A stretch of 64,000 bases of DNA from Macrophomina tecta (GCA_024180945.1 JAKSGN010000033.1:1302001-1366000); one strand, 5' to 3'; counted from the first letter of the stretch, positions 24,296-38,423 are shown. Notes: generated by a model not told the origin, from the letters alone. Made by a program: numbers and translations.

Positions 24296-27200
24296 ATGCG
24301 CAAGTCCGCCCCGTCGCTGGACTTGTCCGCCGATGTCTCCAACGCTTACTACGGTCGCCATGCCGTCGCGTCCCACCCCGCGAGAAACACCCCCGACAGC
24401 GACCCCTCTGGGCGCACCGGCTACTTCGATCTCATTGACAAGGACCCACCGTCGCCGGGCTCAGTGCACAGCGAGCCGCTCTCCATCATCATGCCCCCCT
24501 CGCCCACCACCACCGCCATGGCGCTCGCTGCCCTGCAGTACCTCCCCGTGCCCCTCCTGGTCCTGTCTTCGCTGAAGACTGTTGTGCTCGCGAACGAGGC
24601 CATGGGGCGTTTGCTTGACCTTGGCCGGTCTGGGGGGGACGAAGAAACGGACAGGGATGCTGTGCAGACTGTCACCGACAAGCTGCGCGGTCAGACTATG
24701 TCGGAGCTGGGCATCGACATGCTGCAGGATGGTTCCCCGACCTGGATTAGCTGGGAGGTAAGGCGGTTGTCCTGCGTCAGCACTCACCATGCAGCTCGAC
24801 TAATTTTGCCAGGACTTCCTCGAGTCTGCCCGGAAGCAAGCTTGCGGGGAGACCATGGCCGATCTCGACGGCGCTGCAGAAGCGATAGACGAATCCGAGC
24901 AGGCGACGCCGACCATGACGCCGACGGCAAGCTCGGTCCCCTCCAAACCGACCCTACCCAGGCTCAGCGAGTCCAATCTTGCTCGGACGACAGTGCACGA
25001 CGTGTGTGTTGACGTGATCATTTCACTTCAAAAGCCCGGGACACCCCGTCCGCCGCCACCACGAGATGGGAAAAAGTCTAAACCTCGGCCTGAGGGTGAC
25101 GCCATACAGGCCTCCATGATCATCTCTGTCTGGGACATTGACGACATCCAATATTTTACCCTTACATTCACTAGTGCAAAACCCACCGGCAACGCCAATT
25201 CCAAACCCTCTAGCCGCACTGTTGTTCGCACATCCACCGGCATTAAAAAATCTCCGGGCTCGGGTTCCAGTTCCTCATCGGGGAGACGTTCGCAGCACAG
25301 CTCAAACCCCGGCTCAGCCATTGTTTCTCCCACTACGTATCCTCCGCATTTCCCACCCCATGGCCCACCCTCAAGAAGCGGTGATCTGTCGGCACCTTCG
25401 CTATTTTTGAAGGCAACCCGGATGAAAGATGCGATTCTCAACTCTATCGCCATGCCAGCTTATGCTATGTGGAAAGATGAGAATTTTGGTATTCCAAACA
25501 AAGCATTACTGAGGTTTTTGCCGAATGAAGGAGAAGACGCACCAATGGATCAACGGGAATTTTTGGAGCAATTCCTGGTTTACACTGAAGACTTCAAGCG
25601 ACAACTTGATGTGGACGAATTTCCCATCTTACGAGTATGCCGTACCAGGAAACCGGTTACGCAGAAGCGCTTGGGCATGCTCATTCCGGATACTGGCGAA
25701 CGAAAGGTGTATGAGGTGGTAGGGGAGCCGATTGTCGATGACAGAACTGAAGAGTTCCTCGGAGCAATTGTCGTCTTCAAAGATGTCACCGAGTACACGA
25801 AACGGATAGCCGAGCAAATCGAGGAGAACGAGCGGCAGTTCGAGTACATCACTAACCTCATTCCGATTATGGTCTGGACGACCAGGCCAAATGGGGATCA
25901 CGATTGGTTCTCTCAAAGATGGTATGATTATACCGGGCTTACCGAAGAACAGTCTCTGGGCAAAGGCTGGAAATTGCCCTTCCATGACGAAGACATGCAT
26001 GAGGCGGGTAAACGTTGGCAGCATTCTCTGGCGACTGGTGTGAGTAATTCTTTCTTCCTGGAAAGAGAAGCAACTGACGAAGTCCAGACCGAATACAACA
26101 CTGAGTACCGCTGCAAGCGGTATGACGGCCAGTGGAGGTGGATGCTTGGCCGGGCTGTGCCTTTCCGCGACGATGCCGGAAAAATTATCAAGTGGTTTGG
26201 GACTTGCACAGATATCCACGAACTAGTCGAGCTTCGAGAATCGGCAAAGCAGATGCGCGAACAGCTGCTTAGGGTGCTGGAGCACGCCCAGGTCACTCTC
26301 TGGGTAATTAATCGCGAGAAGAAGCTCACCATGCTTGAAGGAAGCCTCCTCAGTGATTCTGCTGTGACACGGGAAGAGCTTGGAAAAGACGTACTCGAGG
26401 TGTTCAACAAAACCTCCTCTGGGCGGAAGGACATGCCAGAGCTTAAGAGCAAGATCGATCTTATACTCGATGGAAACGGCACCGATGAGGTTGTCGAGAT
26501 GGCGTACAACAATCGATGGCACCGGACGCGAGTCGTGCCATTAATGGCAACCGCTCGTCAGGCTGGTATTGAAAAGGACTCTTACATCGATGGCGTCATC
26601 GGCGTGAGCATGGATATAACTGGTACGTCATAATCAGTGATATCCCGGTATTGTTGCTGATATCCAGTGCAGAACTACATAAGCGTAAAGAAGAGCTCAC
26701 AGCACGGGAGAAGGAGAATTCCAAGCTCGTGGCAAATGCCGTAGCTGCTAAGGAGGCAAGCAGGATGAAGAGTCAGTTCCTTGCCAACATGTCTCACGAA
26801 ATTCGCACGCCTATTGCAGGAGTGATTGGAATGAGCGAGCTGTTGCTTGATACCAAGTTGGACCAAGAGCAGAGAGATTGCGCCGAAAACATTCAACGAT
26901 CAGCCAATGGACTGCTTACGGTCATCAATGACATCCTCGATCTTTCAAAGGTTGAGTCGGGACGACTGGACGTTGAGGAAGTGCAATTCAGTCTCTCGGT
27001 GGTTCTTCGGGATGTGAACAAGATGATGGCTTTCGCTGCAGTTCGAAAGAACATCAGTTATGAAAGTCATATTCAACCTGAAATAGAAAGAGACCTGAAG
27101 GTCATGGGGGACCCAGGTCGGCTGCGCCAGATATTGACCAACCTACTCACGAACTCCATCAAGTTCACATCTGAGGGCCATGTCAGTCTCTCGGTGTCTA

Positions 27201-28991
27201 TTACTAGTGAGAATGATGAGATCGTCAATGTCCGATTCGCCGTGGAGGATACAGGCATCGGTATAGAGGAGGAGGTCAGACAGAGACTGTTCAAGCCCTT
27301 CAGCCAAGCTGATTCGTCCACTGCTCGTCGTTTTGGCGGTACGGGTCTTGGTTTGGCTATCAGCAAAAATGTTGGTAACTCTTCCATTCTCACACGTCTA
27401 CTCTGCTAACATGATATATAGCTTGTCGAGCTGATGCATGGCGGCATCGAGCTGGATTCCACACTAGGTCAAGGGACTAAGGCCTCCTTCTGGATTCCAT
27501 TCAACAAGGCGCAGTATCAGGACGAAGGTTCTCCTCTTATCGACATAGCTTCCATACCCGACCGTCTTCAATCCGATATCTCAGTCTCTTGCGGCAGCTC
27601 CGACGACTACGGCACTCCACCACTGACGCCCATCGCCGCCAACAATGGAAAATCGCCACTTCGCCATGGCCGGGCACGGTCAGTGGTATCTTTACCGGGA
27701 AACGGTAACTTTCACCACGCCCTTCCAGATCATCTATTGACTCTTCCAGAATGGGAGAGAAAGGATGTAAACGTCTTGGTCGTGGAAGACAAGTAAGTTT
27801 CTCTCGATACACTCTTTCTCTTTTCGAGCTGACTTTCTGCGAAGTCAAGTCAATCAACAGATTGCGCTTAAAACGATCAAGAAGCAAGGTTTTTCTGTGA
27901 ATGCCGTGTGGAATGGAAAAGAGGCCGTGGAGTACCTCATGGAAGCCAAAGAAGGCAAACGTGATAAGCCCGACATCATCCTAATGGACGTTCAAATGCC
28001 AATTATGGATGGCTATAAGGCAACTCAAACCATTCGGACCGAAGCACCATTCAGGGACTCGCCTCACATACGAAACATCCCAATTGTCGCCATGACAGCA
28101 TCTGCAATTCAAGGAGATAAGGAAAAGTGCCAAGAGGCGGGTATGGATGATTATTTGTCCAAGCCTGTGCGGGGAAAACTGTTGGAGAAGATGTTGGTCA
28201 AGTGGGCTGTCGCAAGTAAACGAAAATCGGAAAAGAATACCAAGACAGAGGCAGCCCAGGGGTCAAGCAGGGACGAAGCGCATGTTCCGGAAACTATACA
28301 AGAGTCCGGAGACGATGCAAACGACCAGGCAAACTCATCGGTGAAATCATCAAAATCTGCCTCTCAGCCACCACGAACCGAATCGATTGACTTTGGTCAG
28401 CAGCAGCCGCCTGGGAAACGCGACTCTCTAACCCCCGCGCTTGAGCGTATTTCATCTTATCGTGAGTCGACTGCCATGCGCGATACCATCGAGACCGAGG
28501 GCGACCGAACCGAACGCCGAGCGCAAGCTGAAGAAAAGGCAGCAGACTTGCGGGACACAAAGTTGATATCCTCATCGAACAATCCAAGAGGGCAACCGCA
28601 GCTTTCACCAGGTCCAGCGAAAGATGCTGAGAGAAGGGATGCGGAGCGAAGGGGAGCGCCGAGCCATGCGCTGACAAGGGAAAATATGGAGAAACTAGTG
28701 GAAGCTCAGGAGGATGGGCGAAGAATGAAGTCGTCGGACTCTATACCCAGGTTAGGAAGCAGCCGGGGACCGAGCTCCGGAGGGACAAAGAAAGACGGAA
28801 AGGGAGGATGGAAAGGGAAGGCTGCCGACAACATGAGCAGCTTGGCACATGGCGTGGAGAAAGCGCTTCAGAGAAGCGAGACCGCGCAGACCGCGACACC
28901 CAAAAGCGTCGCTGGGAGCATGAGCGTGCAGACGGATGAATCAGAGAACTCGCAGTTTGATCAAGTATCGAATAAGCCGACGAAATGGTGA
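24296..28991 (+). CDS. PAS-domain hybrid histidine kinase
   Basis: Exons are 24296-24757, 24813-26622, 26673-27370, 27422-27792 and 27845-28991, giving 1,495 residues. It is a multistep phosphorelay sensor: the kinase phosphorylates its own His, passes the phosphate to its receiver Asp, then to an Ypd1-type carrier. In order there is a PAS-like region (about 75-150), a long Ser/Pro-rich segment, a second PAS-like region (about 357-480), and a clear PAS domain (about 493-610, with [14 protein letters not shown]). Then come a helical linker, HisKA with MSHEIRTP (His799), and HATPase with the N-box near 907 (NLLTNSIKF), DTGIGI and GTGLGLAIS. The receiver follows (about 1105-1240, Asp1162 in [12 protein letters not shown], Lys in YLSKPV) and then a disordered 250-residue tail. 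There are no membrane segments, so it is probably cytosolic. Intron 27371-27421 uses a weaker GTTGGT donor. I cannot assign the fungal HHK group with confidence. Confidence 0.92.
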
Positions 28992-31900
28992 GAAATCCGG
29001 GTTGAAGTGAGCCTTGGAGATCTCCTCTGCAGCTTTCGAGCATAGCGTGTGCGTTCTTCGCCATCAGCATTCATATCCCTTGTATTTCTCCTTGCTTTTT
29101 TCGAGCATGCTTTCACTTTACTTGCATCTCACAGTCTCTTTTCACCTTCATCTTTGTATAAATATTCACAGGGCCTTTACTTTTTGGGATTATTCTTTTT
29201 CTGTTATGGTCGAAAAAAAAGAGGAATATCCTTTTCCATGTGGTAACGGCATATGAAGTGGGTGGGGACTCCCAGGTCTCTTTGTTTATTTTGTCGAGAG
29301 GGCGGGCGTTCCTTTTATAATTCTTTTCTTCGGCTTCTGTCACTTTTCCTACCATTATATCCGGGGTCAGAGCATGCAGAATATCGATCGGCAATAGCAC
29401 CAAGCAGGATTACTTAGGTTTTCATCCTCTCCTCTTCTTCGCTTTCAATGTCGGTGAATTCTTTCTCCCTTTATTTCTTTTTTGTCACACTGTCAACCAG
29501 CTGGCATACTCCATGGCTGATCGTCGTTTACTCTGACCTCTTCATTGTATGCATATTACGGATGGGCGTAAATACTCATCAGCTTCCTCTATGTTTTTTT
29601 CTATGTACTGCGCATCTGGCATATCGGCTCGTTGACGCTCTGTTCGCCTTATATTTACACCATTTCCCCCATTAAACGTGCAGTGTTTATGATGGCGAAG
29701 CCACCACGATATCAGGCTTCCTATCTTAGACGCCGTCATCCACATCTTGGCTGATGCGTTTTTTTCAAAGTGTTTCCACATCATCACGCACGGCATCCTC
29801 ATCGGGCTTAATTATTTTCCCAAGCATGCATTTAGTCGGCCGGGGAGCAATTTGAATTGAGTGTTTTCCTGACAAGCATGGCCTGTTATTAGACAGGGGG
29901 CAGCATGAGTACTCTCGGCTTTTTTTTAAAAAAAAAAATTTTTTTGGTCTACGAAGCACGGTTTTGGGAGAGGAAAGTGTATAATCTCCTGCTGCGAATG
30001 AACTTTGGGGAGATTAAGAGAACCCACTGTTGACGGCGTATCGTTTCTGTGAAATTGTTGGTTTATGGAGGAGCAGATGGCCAATTGAAGATTTCAACTT
30101 ACTGATCGTGTCGCGGCTCCGAACAGTTGTGTAATCTGATATAGTGGGGTGTTGAGGGACTTGACGCCTTTCTTGACTTTCTCACCAACTTGATCCATTA
30201 GTACCAAGCGGACTTGGAAGGGTGGGACAAGATGACTTTCATGTCAAGCTTGTTCACTGCCGGTCATGTGCTGCTGAAACAGGCGTGATTACCTTCCTGA
30301 AAGGCAACAAGCCTTCTCCACAATCATCCTGGCCTATAGATAGTCGTAGAAGGGCGAAAAGCCGTCTAGCAACGGCAGGGAAGAACGCCTCAGTGGTGGC
30401 CATTCTTGTCTTTTTTTTTTTTTTTTTTTGAGCCAGAGAGCCACAGTGGATCTTGATATGTACTCCTCTACCGACTCTCCCTCTCTCTTGATTGCTGGAA
30501 CAGTGGGTATTGCGAGTGTGAAAATTTATATTTCTGCAGAGGCACAGGAGCTTGTTCGTCAGCAGCTGATGTTGACCGTCCGACACATGGGTAGGTAAGC
30601 AGATATGCAACAAATGACCCTGCCTTTGCATCTTCGTAGAAGCATATCAGGAGTTGTTGCCGGAGATGTGGATGAGTGCCGGACGCACATGACCATCCGA
30701 ACAAGGGCAAAGATCCGCTGCCAATCTAGTGACTGAAGTGCCCTTTGCGGAGCATACAGGAAAGGAACCCAGCCAAGGTGTGAGCTGTGGCGTAGCCCGA
30801 AAGCGAACAGTACGACTGGGATGTAGTTCCAGGTCTACAAGTTTTCCTTGTACAGAATCACTATCGCGCCAGTGTTACGTCGTAGAAGCACCGAGGGATC
30901 CTGGCCTTGTTGCAGATGATCTGCATGACCCGTCGAGGATGTCCCACATCATCATCACGACGAGGTGATGTTCTTCGTCCGGACGTAACGATGCGGTCAT
31001 AACCTGGGGTTCTGAGCGGATTCCCGAGGACACCTAGCAGGACAAAACGAATTCGAAATGGTGGGAAGCCATGTGCCACAGAATGAAGGCACCGCAGTTC
31101 GCGCTCTTGTAAAATTTGGTAGTAGACGTAATTTAATAGGTCGTGTATTAGAAAGGTCAAGAGAAGCCTTCTTTGCACACATACATGTGAATGATCTGAT
31201 CTTTTCAAGTGGCAACGAACAGGAGAGCACGGGGACAATGTAGTATCCAGGAGTCAAAGGTGGGAAGTGAATGTTGAGTAATAACATCCTCAGACTTACT
31301 CCTGCCGTGCGAAATGGTCAGGCTTCAGATCTGCTGCTACAGTGACACAGCCATGATATCAGCTACTGTGTGTAGTTGAGGCAGTCATACGGACGTAAAC
31401 GGCAACAATAACTAATGGAAACTTGTATCCAGACGACTGCTCCAGCACTACAAGTGTAACTTTTGTGTTTAAAATCCAGATACTGGTTATTGCACTCCTC
31501 AGGAGCAAGCGGTCTATGCTTCCAACGAAAACATGTGCGGTAGGCCCGTGGAGGGATTGGTTGTAGTGACGACAATGCTCTGCTATGGGCCCAATGTTAG
31601 CCCTGTGTTCTTCGATATTGGAGGCTAAAAGAGAAATTCCTTCCCGTTGGTACGGCTGCAAAATTATACCATTGCGGGGCCTAGCAGTGTACTGCTGAGG
31701 GATTTGATGCGGTGAAATTAAAGCAAAGCATACCCAGTAGAAGCCCTCGTCCACGAAAATTGCATCCTGAGGGGCGTAACTAATCGAAGACGAATTTCTG
31801 GAACTACATGGTTCAGAGACGTGGGTCTGCTTGTTCAAAAAAAAAAAAAAAAAAAAAAAAAGAGAGAGAGAGAGATAGAGATCTCAGACTGATAGAACCA

Positions 31901-34900
31901 TAGGCGAAGGATGTTCTCGGAACGGCTTTTGGGCTTCTGACAAGGTTGGCGGCGGACTGCGGAGTGCCAGCGTCGTTCGCACCCATGAGGAACCACGCAA
32001 ATTGGGATTCTGGACAAGCGTGGGGGATTGAATAGTTTCCCCATGGATGATGGTACCGGCGTTCTCAAGCCTAACTCTCCCCGCGTCAACAGTGCCGGAC
32101 AGTACCGGAGTTTCCCTGTAGATCTAATGCAGTTGGCAGTGCCGGATGCTGATTTGAATGTGGCAGGTGGCAACGGCTGGGTGACATGACTGCTCGGAAT
32201 GTGTGGAATCTGGTCATCGAGGACCCAATGTGACTCAAGGAAGCTAGTCAGACTCGGTGGTGAAGCTTCCCTCAGGATAACTCTACTCCAATCCAGCAAA
32301 TATGCGTACCGTCGCCATCTCGGCTATAGACATCAGCTATAATGGCAGCCGTTTTATACCGGTGGATATAGAGGGGTACGTAACACTAAGTTTTAGCATC
32401 GCAAATCGGTGTGCCTGGAGTAGTGGACTAACACCCCACACCAGGCACATCTAGGAGCAATCTGGGGCCACGAGGTCCGCACCGTCACCACGTCCATGTC
32501 AATAACACCGTAGCAGCAGGGCGGAGTAGCAGTCCTGGTATCAGAAAAGTGGGAGCGTGGTGTTGAGGGGAGGACATGACGCATGTATCGATGATCTACT
32601 GTGATGCATGAAAGCACCTGTCCATCACAATCACCGCCCAACTTTCCAACTTCTCATGCGGCGCAGCAAAGCCCATGCTGCCGCGAGACTCCATCTCAAC
32701 CTCGCGTAGGAAGTAGCCCTGCTTACAGCTCGCAAAGCGGCCCGCGTGACCCTTCGCACCCTCACCATCACCAAAACTATATCGTTCGGGATCGAGACAA
32801 TCCGGAATTGGCGATCCGTGCGGCCGGCTGAGCATCTGTCTCCTCAATGGCGCAATCCCAAAGTAAGGTTTCTCCTCGCTTGGCTTGACCAAGTGCCAGA
32901 CAATGACAGTGGATCATTGCCACTTCTCCTCTTTTTTTTTTCTCCCCCCTCCCCCCCCCTGCCCTGGTGCTTGGAGGGGGTCTTGGTCTGGTCTCCAAAA
33001 GAGCCCGAAAGGCGCCGGCGAGCGGCACGTGGTGAGGCAAAAACGGGGAGGAAAAGTGTGACTGCAGCACTCGCTTGTGCTAGTATCTGGGGAATTGATG
33101 ACCTTCTCCACTCTCATATTTCAATAGCTCGAGCGACTTGTGCGCAAGCGGTATAGGCGCTATACTGAGGAAGAAGAAAAACAAGACAGCTGAGGGTGGC
33201 CGAAGAACTAGCTACCCGCACTTAGCGGCGCAGCGGTGGGGCTCCTCTGCCACAGCGTCTCCACATCGACGGTGCTCTAGGGCGAGAATCTGATGCTTGT
33301 GGCGTGGCGAAGCAGGGGCTGGTAACGCGCGTCAACAGTCGTTGGTTGTGAGTGTAGGCTCATTATCTCGTCAAAAAGAAGATGAAACAATAGAACGATA
33401 ATCTTATGCCCCTGCTCTCCCGCAAAAGAACAGGACAAGCTCTCTTTTACCCTTCCATCCTCGTCGCTTCATTCCAAATAAGCTGTCTGTGTGCCTGCCC
33501 TGTTGCCGCAAGGACGTTTTCTGCTCGGCGACGTCGAGTGAACAGCGAAGACCCTTGCAGTGCAATACTTTGCCTCGAAACTTTTTCTTGACGTCGACCA
33601 CAACTGATTAGGCTCAACGGCGGACAACCAAAAAAATGCAAACCACAGATGCGCCACACTTGATCCTCGTTTGTTGCAAGCGCTGGATTTGACGTCCCGT
33701 TTACCTTCTCGGCAACGGCTCGTATCTGTAGATTGTTTCTCCTTTTGCTTTGGATCATCTGCGGATTTGCGGCGAGCATCGTCGCTCATGCTCGACGCGC
33801 ACTTGCCCGCCACATCGTTGGTGAGCAGCGTGATCAGCGCCAGCGCGCAACAATCGAAATTGCAGATACTGCCCGAAAGGAGACGGAGGCACTGCTTGTT
33901 CTCGTGCAGCCCTTGGCGTTCAAGCCACCCTCCCCCCTATACGGTGACTCGTCGGGAGGTCGAGGGTAGAGAGGCGCCACAACCTTGAAGCAGATCATTC
34001 GGGTTGGCAGGCTAACGACGCTGAACGCACGGCTGGTTACCAGGATCCGGTGCTGCGGGATGGCGGAATGGGGGTCATGTCGAGGGCGCGAGAGAGTTGC
34101 TTTGGTCGCTAGTATGCCAAAGAAGTGATGGAGTAGCAAAAAGCAAATACGAGCGCACCGCCCGTCTCCCAGATAAGATAGAGCGATTGCCAAACTGGGA
34201 ATGTGTCCCCTGTCTAGCCGTCACAGAGGCCCCCGGGCTTGCAGAGAGCTGCAGAAGCTTGGCATGTAGTGGCGACTCGACGGCCGTTGGTGCTACCTAC
34301 GCACAGAGATAGCTGCCAGCACAGCGTAGGGGTGTCGAACGGCAAGACGATGCCATGCAGAGGCAGACCGGGATGAAATTCAAATCGTGTATTCGGTGAG
34401 GACGCGTCCGGGCACGCACCTATTGAGAGCCCCACTGCTGCTGCACCAAGCACCGATATTGTACTGGAGGCTCCAACAAGCCTGTGCAGCACACCCAATA
34501 GTTGAGGGCTCACCGGTGAGGCGGGTCTGATGCTGCAGCCTCCCCGCATCGCCATCCCAAGAGACTGTCCGAAAGAAGAGGCTGAAGGAGGAAAAAGCAG
34601 AAGAATACCCCACTCTTCTGAGCAATTGGCCCCAGCCCTGAAAATTGCTGCAAGACATGATTCCTTCACCAGGCCTGCGTCTCCACCCGCCTTCAGCTCG
34701 CGGTCAATGCGCAGGCGGCCAAGTGTACGGCCAGCGAAATACGCAGAGGGATTTTTTTTTTCTCCCTCCCACTTCTCTCTCCAAGGTCGACAGCTGGCGG
34801 GAGTGGTCGGAATAGCTGGGACCATGTGATCCGGCTTGTTGGAGCGTTGAGATGAGCAGTCGGGCGTCCAACCCCTTGGCTCCCGCTCTCTAAACGACTT
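28992..34900. other. Gene-poor region downstream of the histidine kinase
   Basis: The first 1 kb is AT-rich, with T runs, and likely contains the kinase 3' untranslated region. Beyond that no frame resembles a known family. Homopolymers occur near 30410-30430 (T), 29924-29945 (T then A then T) and 31837-31861 (A). A minus-strand frame at about 32940-32596 reads as plausible protein but starts without ATG and has no recognisable domain. I see no tRNA or rRNA. The interval may hold regulatory DNA or non-coding RNA for the downstream flbC-like gene. Confidence 0.45.
31837..31876. repeat. A(25) homopolymer followed by (GA)n
   Basis: Twenty-five A residues run directly into a short GA dinucleotide repeat ending near 31876. 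A compound microsatellite of this type may be an old poly(A) insertion tail or slippage product. No flanking target duplication was seen. Confidence 0.8.
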
Positions 34901-35790
34901 CGGAAAAAGCTCCGCCAGGGGCTCTGCGCCATGACATGCAGGTTGTGGTGTTGTGTCGCAAGCTCAGCAAGAGATTTGGAGGACTTGGATCCTTGCAACG
35001 CAGTCAAAAGATGGTTCAGGCTAGCAGGCAGTGGCAGGACAAGGCCCAGGGTGGCCCGTGATGGCCGGAGCGGGAGGCGACGACTATCTCCGACGAGTGA
35101 GATTTTGGGCAAGGCGCGGAGGAGGAAGCTAGAGGGTCCCTGTTTCACGCTCTGGGGCTGTGGTGGTGGACGGGCGCGCCACGTGAAGGAGGGCCAATCG
35201 AGTAAAAGAATCAGATAAAGCTTAAGTTGGAGGCGGACGAGTTGGGGCGAGCCGCGCAGCTGGCGCGGGTTCCTGTGCGCCGGTGGACGCCCTGGTTGTC
35301 GGTTCCTGCGAGTCGTGGAGCAGCAAACGGACCGGCTCCAGCAGCATTAATCACGCGCGCGAGCCACGCCAGCGCAGGCTGCTGCTGCCGAAAAGGAGTC
35401 CATCGCTTGCCGCTTTCGGCGTGCGGACGGGAAAGCGATCATCTCCCGTCCGCTTGCCAGGCGCGCAAGGCTGGACCGCAGACGCCGGCATGAACACGCC
35501 AGATAGCCGAAGCATCACGCAGCTGGCAGCGAGGCCGGGCATGGCATTGCGGTGGAGCGGCGCCGGCGCGCTAGCTGGCCGGCGGGGAAGGCTGCGAGCA
35601 CCGCGCGCTGCTGCCAGGAAACCAGTGTCAAGGCCGTTTGAGCTGCTCGTCGGCGTCCCCACTTTTGCCGCTTGACCTGCCTGCGGATGGCGGTGGGAAG
35701 GGCGTCAAGGCGCGGTGGATGCGTGCCTGACTCGCCGGTGGCCAACGGGACCATCACGCCAGTGCAGCGCGAATTTGCCCTGCCATGCGC

Positions 35791-35815
35791 CCATGCCATG
35801 CCATGCCATGCCATG
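35791..35815. repeat. CCATG x5 tandem repeat
   Basis: Five exact copies of the pentamer CCATG lie in tandem in the GC-rich region. A CATG core means the array also reads CATGG on the other strand. A function is not evident. Confidence 0.9.
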
Positions 35816-36001
35816 CGCTGGCGGCTGCTGCCCGCTGACTCGCCTCTGATCGAGACGCCCGCCAGCCTGATCGCCCGCTCGCCGTCGCAGCCGCCAGCCT
35901 TACGACGCTGCGAGTCGCGCCCTCGTGTTGGCTGCTCGTCCAGCGCTGCGCAGGTGCCGCGCGGCGGAAACGAGCGGGCGGGCGCGGGCGCGGGCGCGGG
36001 C

Positions 36002-36044
36002 GCTGCTGCTGCTGCTGCTGCTGCTGCTGCCGCTGCTGCTGCTG
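36002..36044. repeat. (GCT)n trinucleotide repeat
   Basis: About fourteen GCT units with one CCG interruption follow a (GGGCGC)n-like stretch. On the minus strand this reads as alternating Gln or Ala runs, which creates a false long open frame. Confidence 0.9.
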
Positions 36045-37226
36045 ACCGGCGCCGCGGCGGCGCGGTGCAGCGCGCGCTGGAGCAGTGCGGTGCTTGCAGG
36101 CAGTGGGCGGCGAGCCCTGAGCTGCAGGGTCCACAGGGATGCGGCGCCTGAGGGCCGATCGACGCGCGCTGCGAATTGCGAGGCTTGAGCGGAGCTAGCA
36201 AAATAACTCTAAGGCGCCATGCCGCGCGCGACAGCCAGGCCAGTAGTGGCAGCGGTAGCGGCAGCGGCAGCAGCAGCAGCAACTGCTGCTGCCGCTTGAA
36301 ACGTGGGCGCAGGGTGCAGCGGGTGGAGACGGGCACAATGTCGTTGCAATGCACAGTGGTGGATGTCATCTGTCTCAAGAGCTCGCAGTGACGTAACCCG
36401 CCTGCGCGCCGGCCGTGCTGCGAAGAGTCAGCATGCGTGTGGACGTGAGACGCCTGCCGGCCCAGGACGCCGGGCTGTGGCGTCATCTCGCAGCTAACAA
36501 CGCAGCAGGCCCGGCAGAGCAGCCACCGAGCCACCACTTATCGCCGTTGCCAGCCAGCGAGCGCGCTCGGAGCGCACGAGGGTGAGCTTATGACGAACAT
36601 GGCGACGCAGGTGAGCGAAGGGCCCAAGCCCGGGGCAAGGCAAGGGCTTGCCGGCCAGCGGCCAGCGAGCAGCGCAGGCGCAGGCGCTGCTGGAGCGTGT
36701 GGAGTAGGGACGCTGCTCGGCGCTACTGCAGCGTGGAGGGCGTCGTCACCACACAAGACAGCTCCCCGTCGCCCGCCTGCACGCCCGGCTCGAGCTCCAT
36801 TGGCCGCCGCCGCGACGCAGCACACCGCCAGGCCCGCGACCGACAGGCACGGCCGGCAGGAAATGAGGCATCCCGGCCTGTCCTGCGTTTCGCCCGGGCC
36901 CCATTGGCCGTCCCGCATTCCTCGCTCGTACACGCCCCCTGCGAGATTGAGATTAGAGCTCGCTGCGCGGGCCACCAGCTCGTGACTGCCTGAGCCATCC
37001 ATGCCCCGTCCCATCCTACCCAGCATCCACGGCCGTGCCGCCAGGCGATCAAACGCTGCCGGGCAAGCCAAACCCACGCCATGCGGGAGCATCAGGGGAA
37101 CCAGGTTCCAACGGTGCCCGCTGCCACCTAAGCATTGGGCCGCGCTGCTCGGCCGCGCGCGCTGAGCTTGACAGCAGCAGGAGCGAGAGGAATGGCGTGC
37201 CGTGCCAGCGCGGCGGGCAGGCAGAG

Positions 37227-37269
37227 CAACAACAACAACAACATCAACATCAACATCAACAACATCAAC
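37227..37269. repeat. (AAC)n/(ATCAAC)n repeat
   Basis: A run of AAC units passes into ATCAAC hexamers. It is purine-rich on one strand and differs from the GCT repeats nearby. No coding role is apparent. Confidence 0.85.
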
Positions 37270-38423
37270 GCCAGCAACAGCGCAGCATCACAGCGCTGCG
37301 CACATCACCAGCGCACCCACCCGGGCACTCTCGCGCGCCCGTTCAGGCAGCGCGTCGCAGCTTGGCCGGAGATTTAACAGCGGCGCCCGTGCGCCCTGCT
37401 AGAGATACTCGCGGCTTAGCCGCACGCACTGTTTGCGGCCGCTGCTGTCTCTTTTCAGGAGGGCACAGATAGCACTAGCCCGAAGCAGCCCCCCGGCCTC
37501 ACGCCCTATCCGCCGTTCGAGCAGCAGCGCGCGCAGGCGGCCCACCGCGCACGCCGCCATTGGGCGTGTGGGCGCGCGGGGCAGCCAGCGGCCTGCGCGG
37601 CGCCGGCCTGCTAATTGCTGCTCTAGCGCGGCCTGAGTCGCGGGCTTTGTCTCCCCCACACTTCAGCGGACAGGGATTTTGGGCGCGCAGCAGCGCTTGG
37701 CCTGCCCGGCGCGCGTTGCAGGGACCCCGCAGGCGCCGACTGCGGTGGCTTCAAGCCATTTTTCTTGTCCGCTCGCTTGTGCGCGGTCCCTACGATGTCA
37801 TCAGCGACGACGTAAGAAATGCTCCCACGGCCATCGCACCGCTGCGCTCTGCCAAACTTATTATCTCCCAAAACGCCCGCTCTCCAAGCCCCCTCTACTC
37901 CCCCGATCTGCACTCCTCTTGCCCAGCGCGTGCCCCCCCAAATCAAACCCGCCTCCCCAAGCTGTTAAGTACTCGATCATCACTCGCCGCAACAGTCGCC
38001 TCCCTTCGCATCATTGCTTCCTTTGCTGCGCCTTCCACCCTCGCGCGCTGCCCGCCACGCATTCCCCACACTCAGGGCACACCTGAAACAGCCACCATCT
38101 CGACACTCGTCATACCGCGAGGCCCTGAGCTTACCCGTCGAAGCGGTTGGGTCCGTCCAGCGTGGCCCCAAGATCGGCACTCCGAGTAGCATATCATTGC
38201 CTCCAACGGCAGTCCGCCGCCGCCGGGGTTCCTGCTCACCACCGACACCTTCAAAAGCTCCGCTGATCCCGCATATCGTCGTGCGAGGTGATCGTCTTCC
38301 TCCACGTTTCGCAGACCTGACTGGAGCTGTGTTTCAACCTGCCACACAGCACCTTCTGTCTCTTCATTCTCTCCTCTCCCTCGACTTCGCCGCACATATC
38401 TGAACACCCTTACTTCCTCGACC

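Larger units (their letters stand above)
34901..38423. other. GC-rich, repeat-bearing upstream region of the flbC-like gene
   Basis: This 3.5-kb block precedes the flbC-like start codon with no gene between. It is GC-rich and full of short tandem repeats (separate entries). Frames of up to 340 codons exist on the minus strand but consist of Ala/Arg/Pro/Gln runs caused by the repeats. Pyrimidine-rich sequence from about 37,860 to 38,400 looks like the transcription start zone and leader. A long upstream region is common for fungal developmental regulators. Confidence 0.5.

Noticed and set aside
35515..36537. 340-codon minus-strand frame rich in Ala, Pro and Arg
   Set aside because: It is produced by GCT and GGGCGC repeats in GC-rich DNA, overlaps equally long frames on the other strand, and has no domain.
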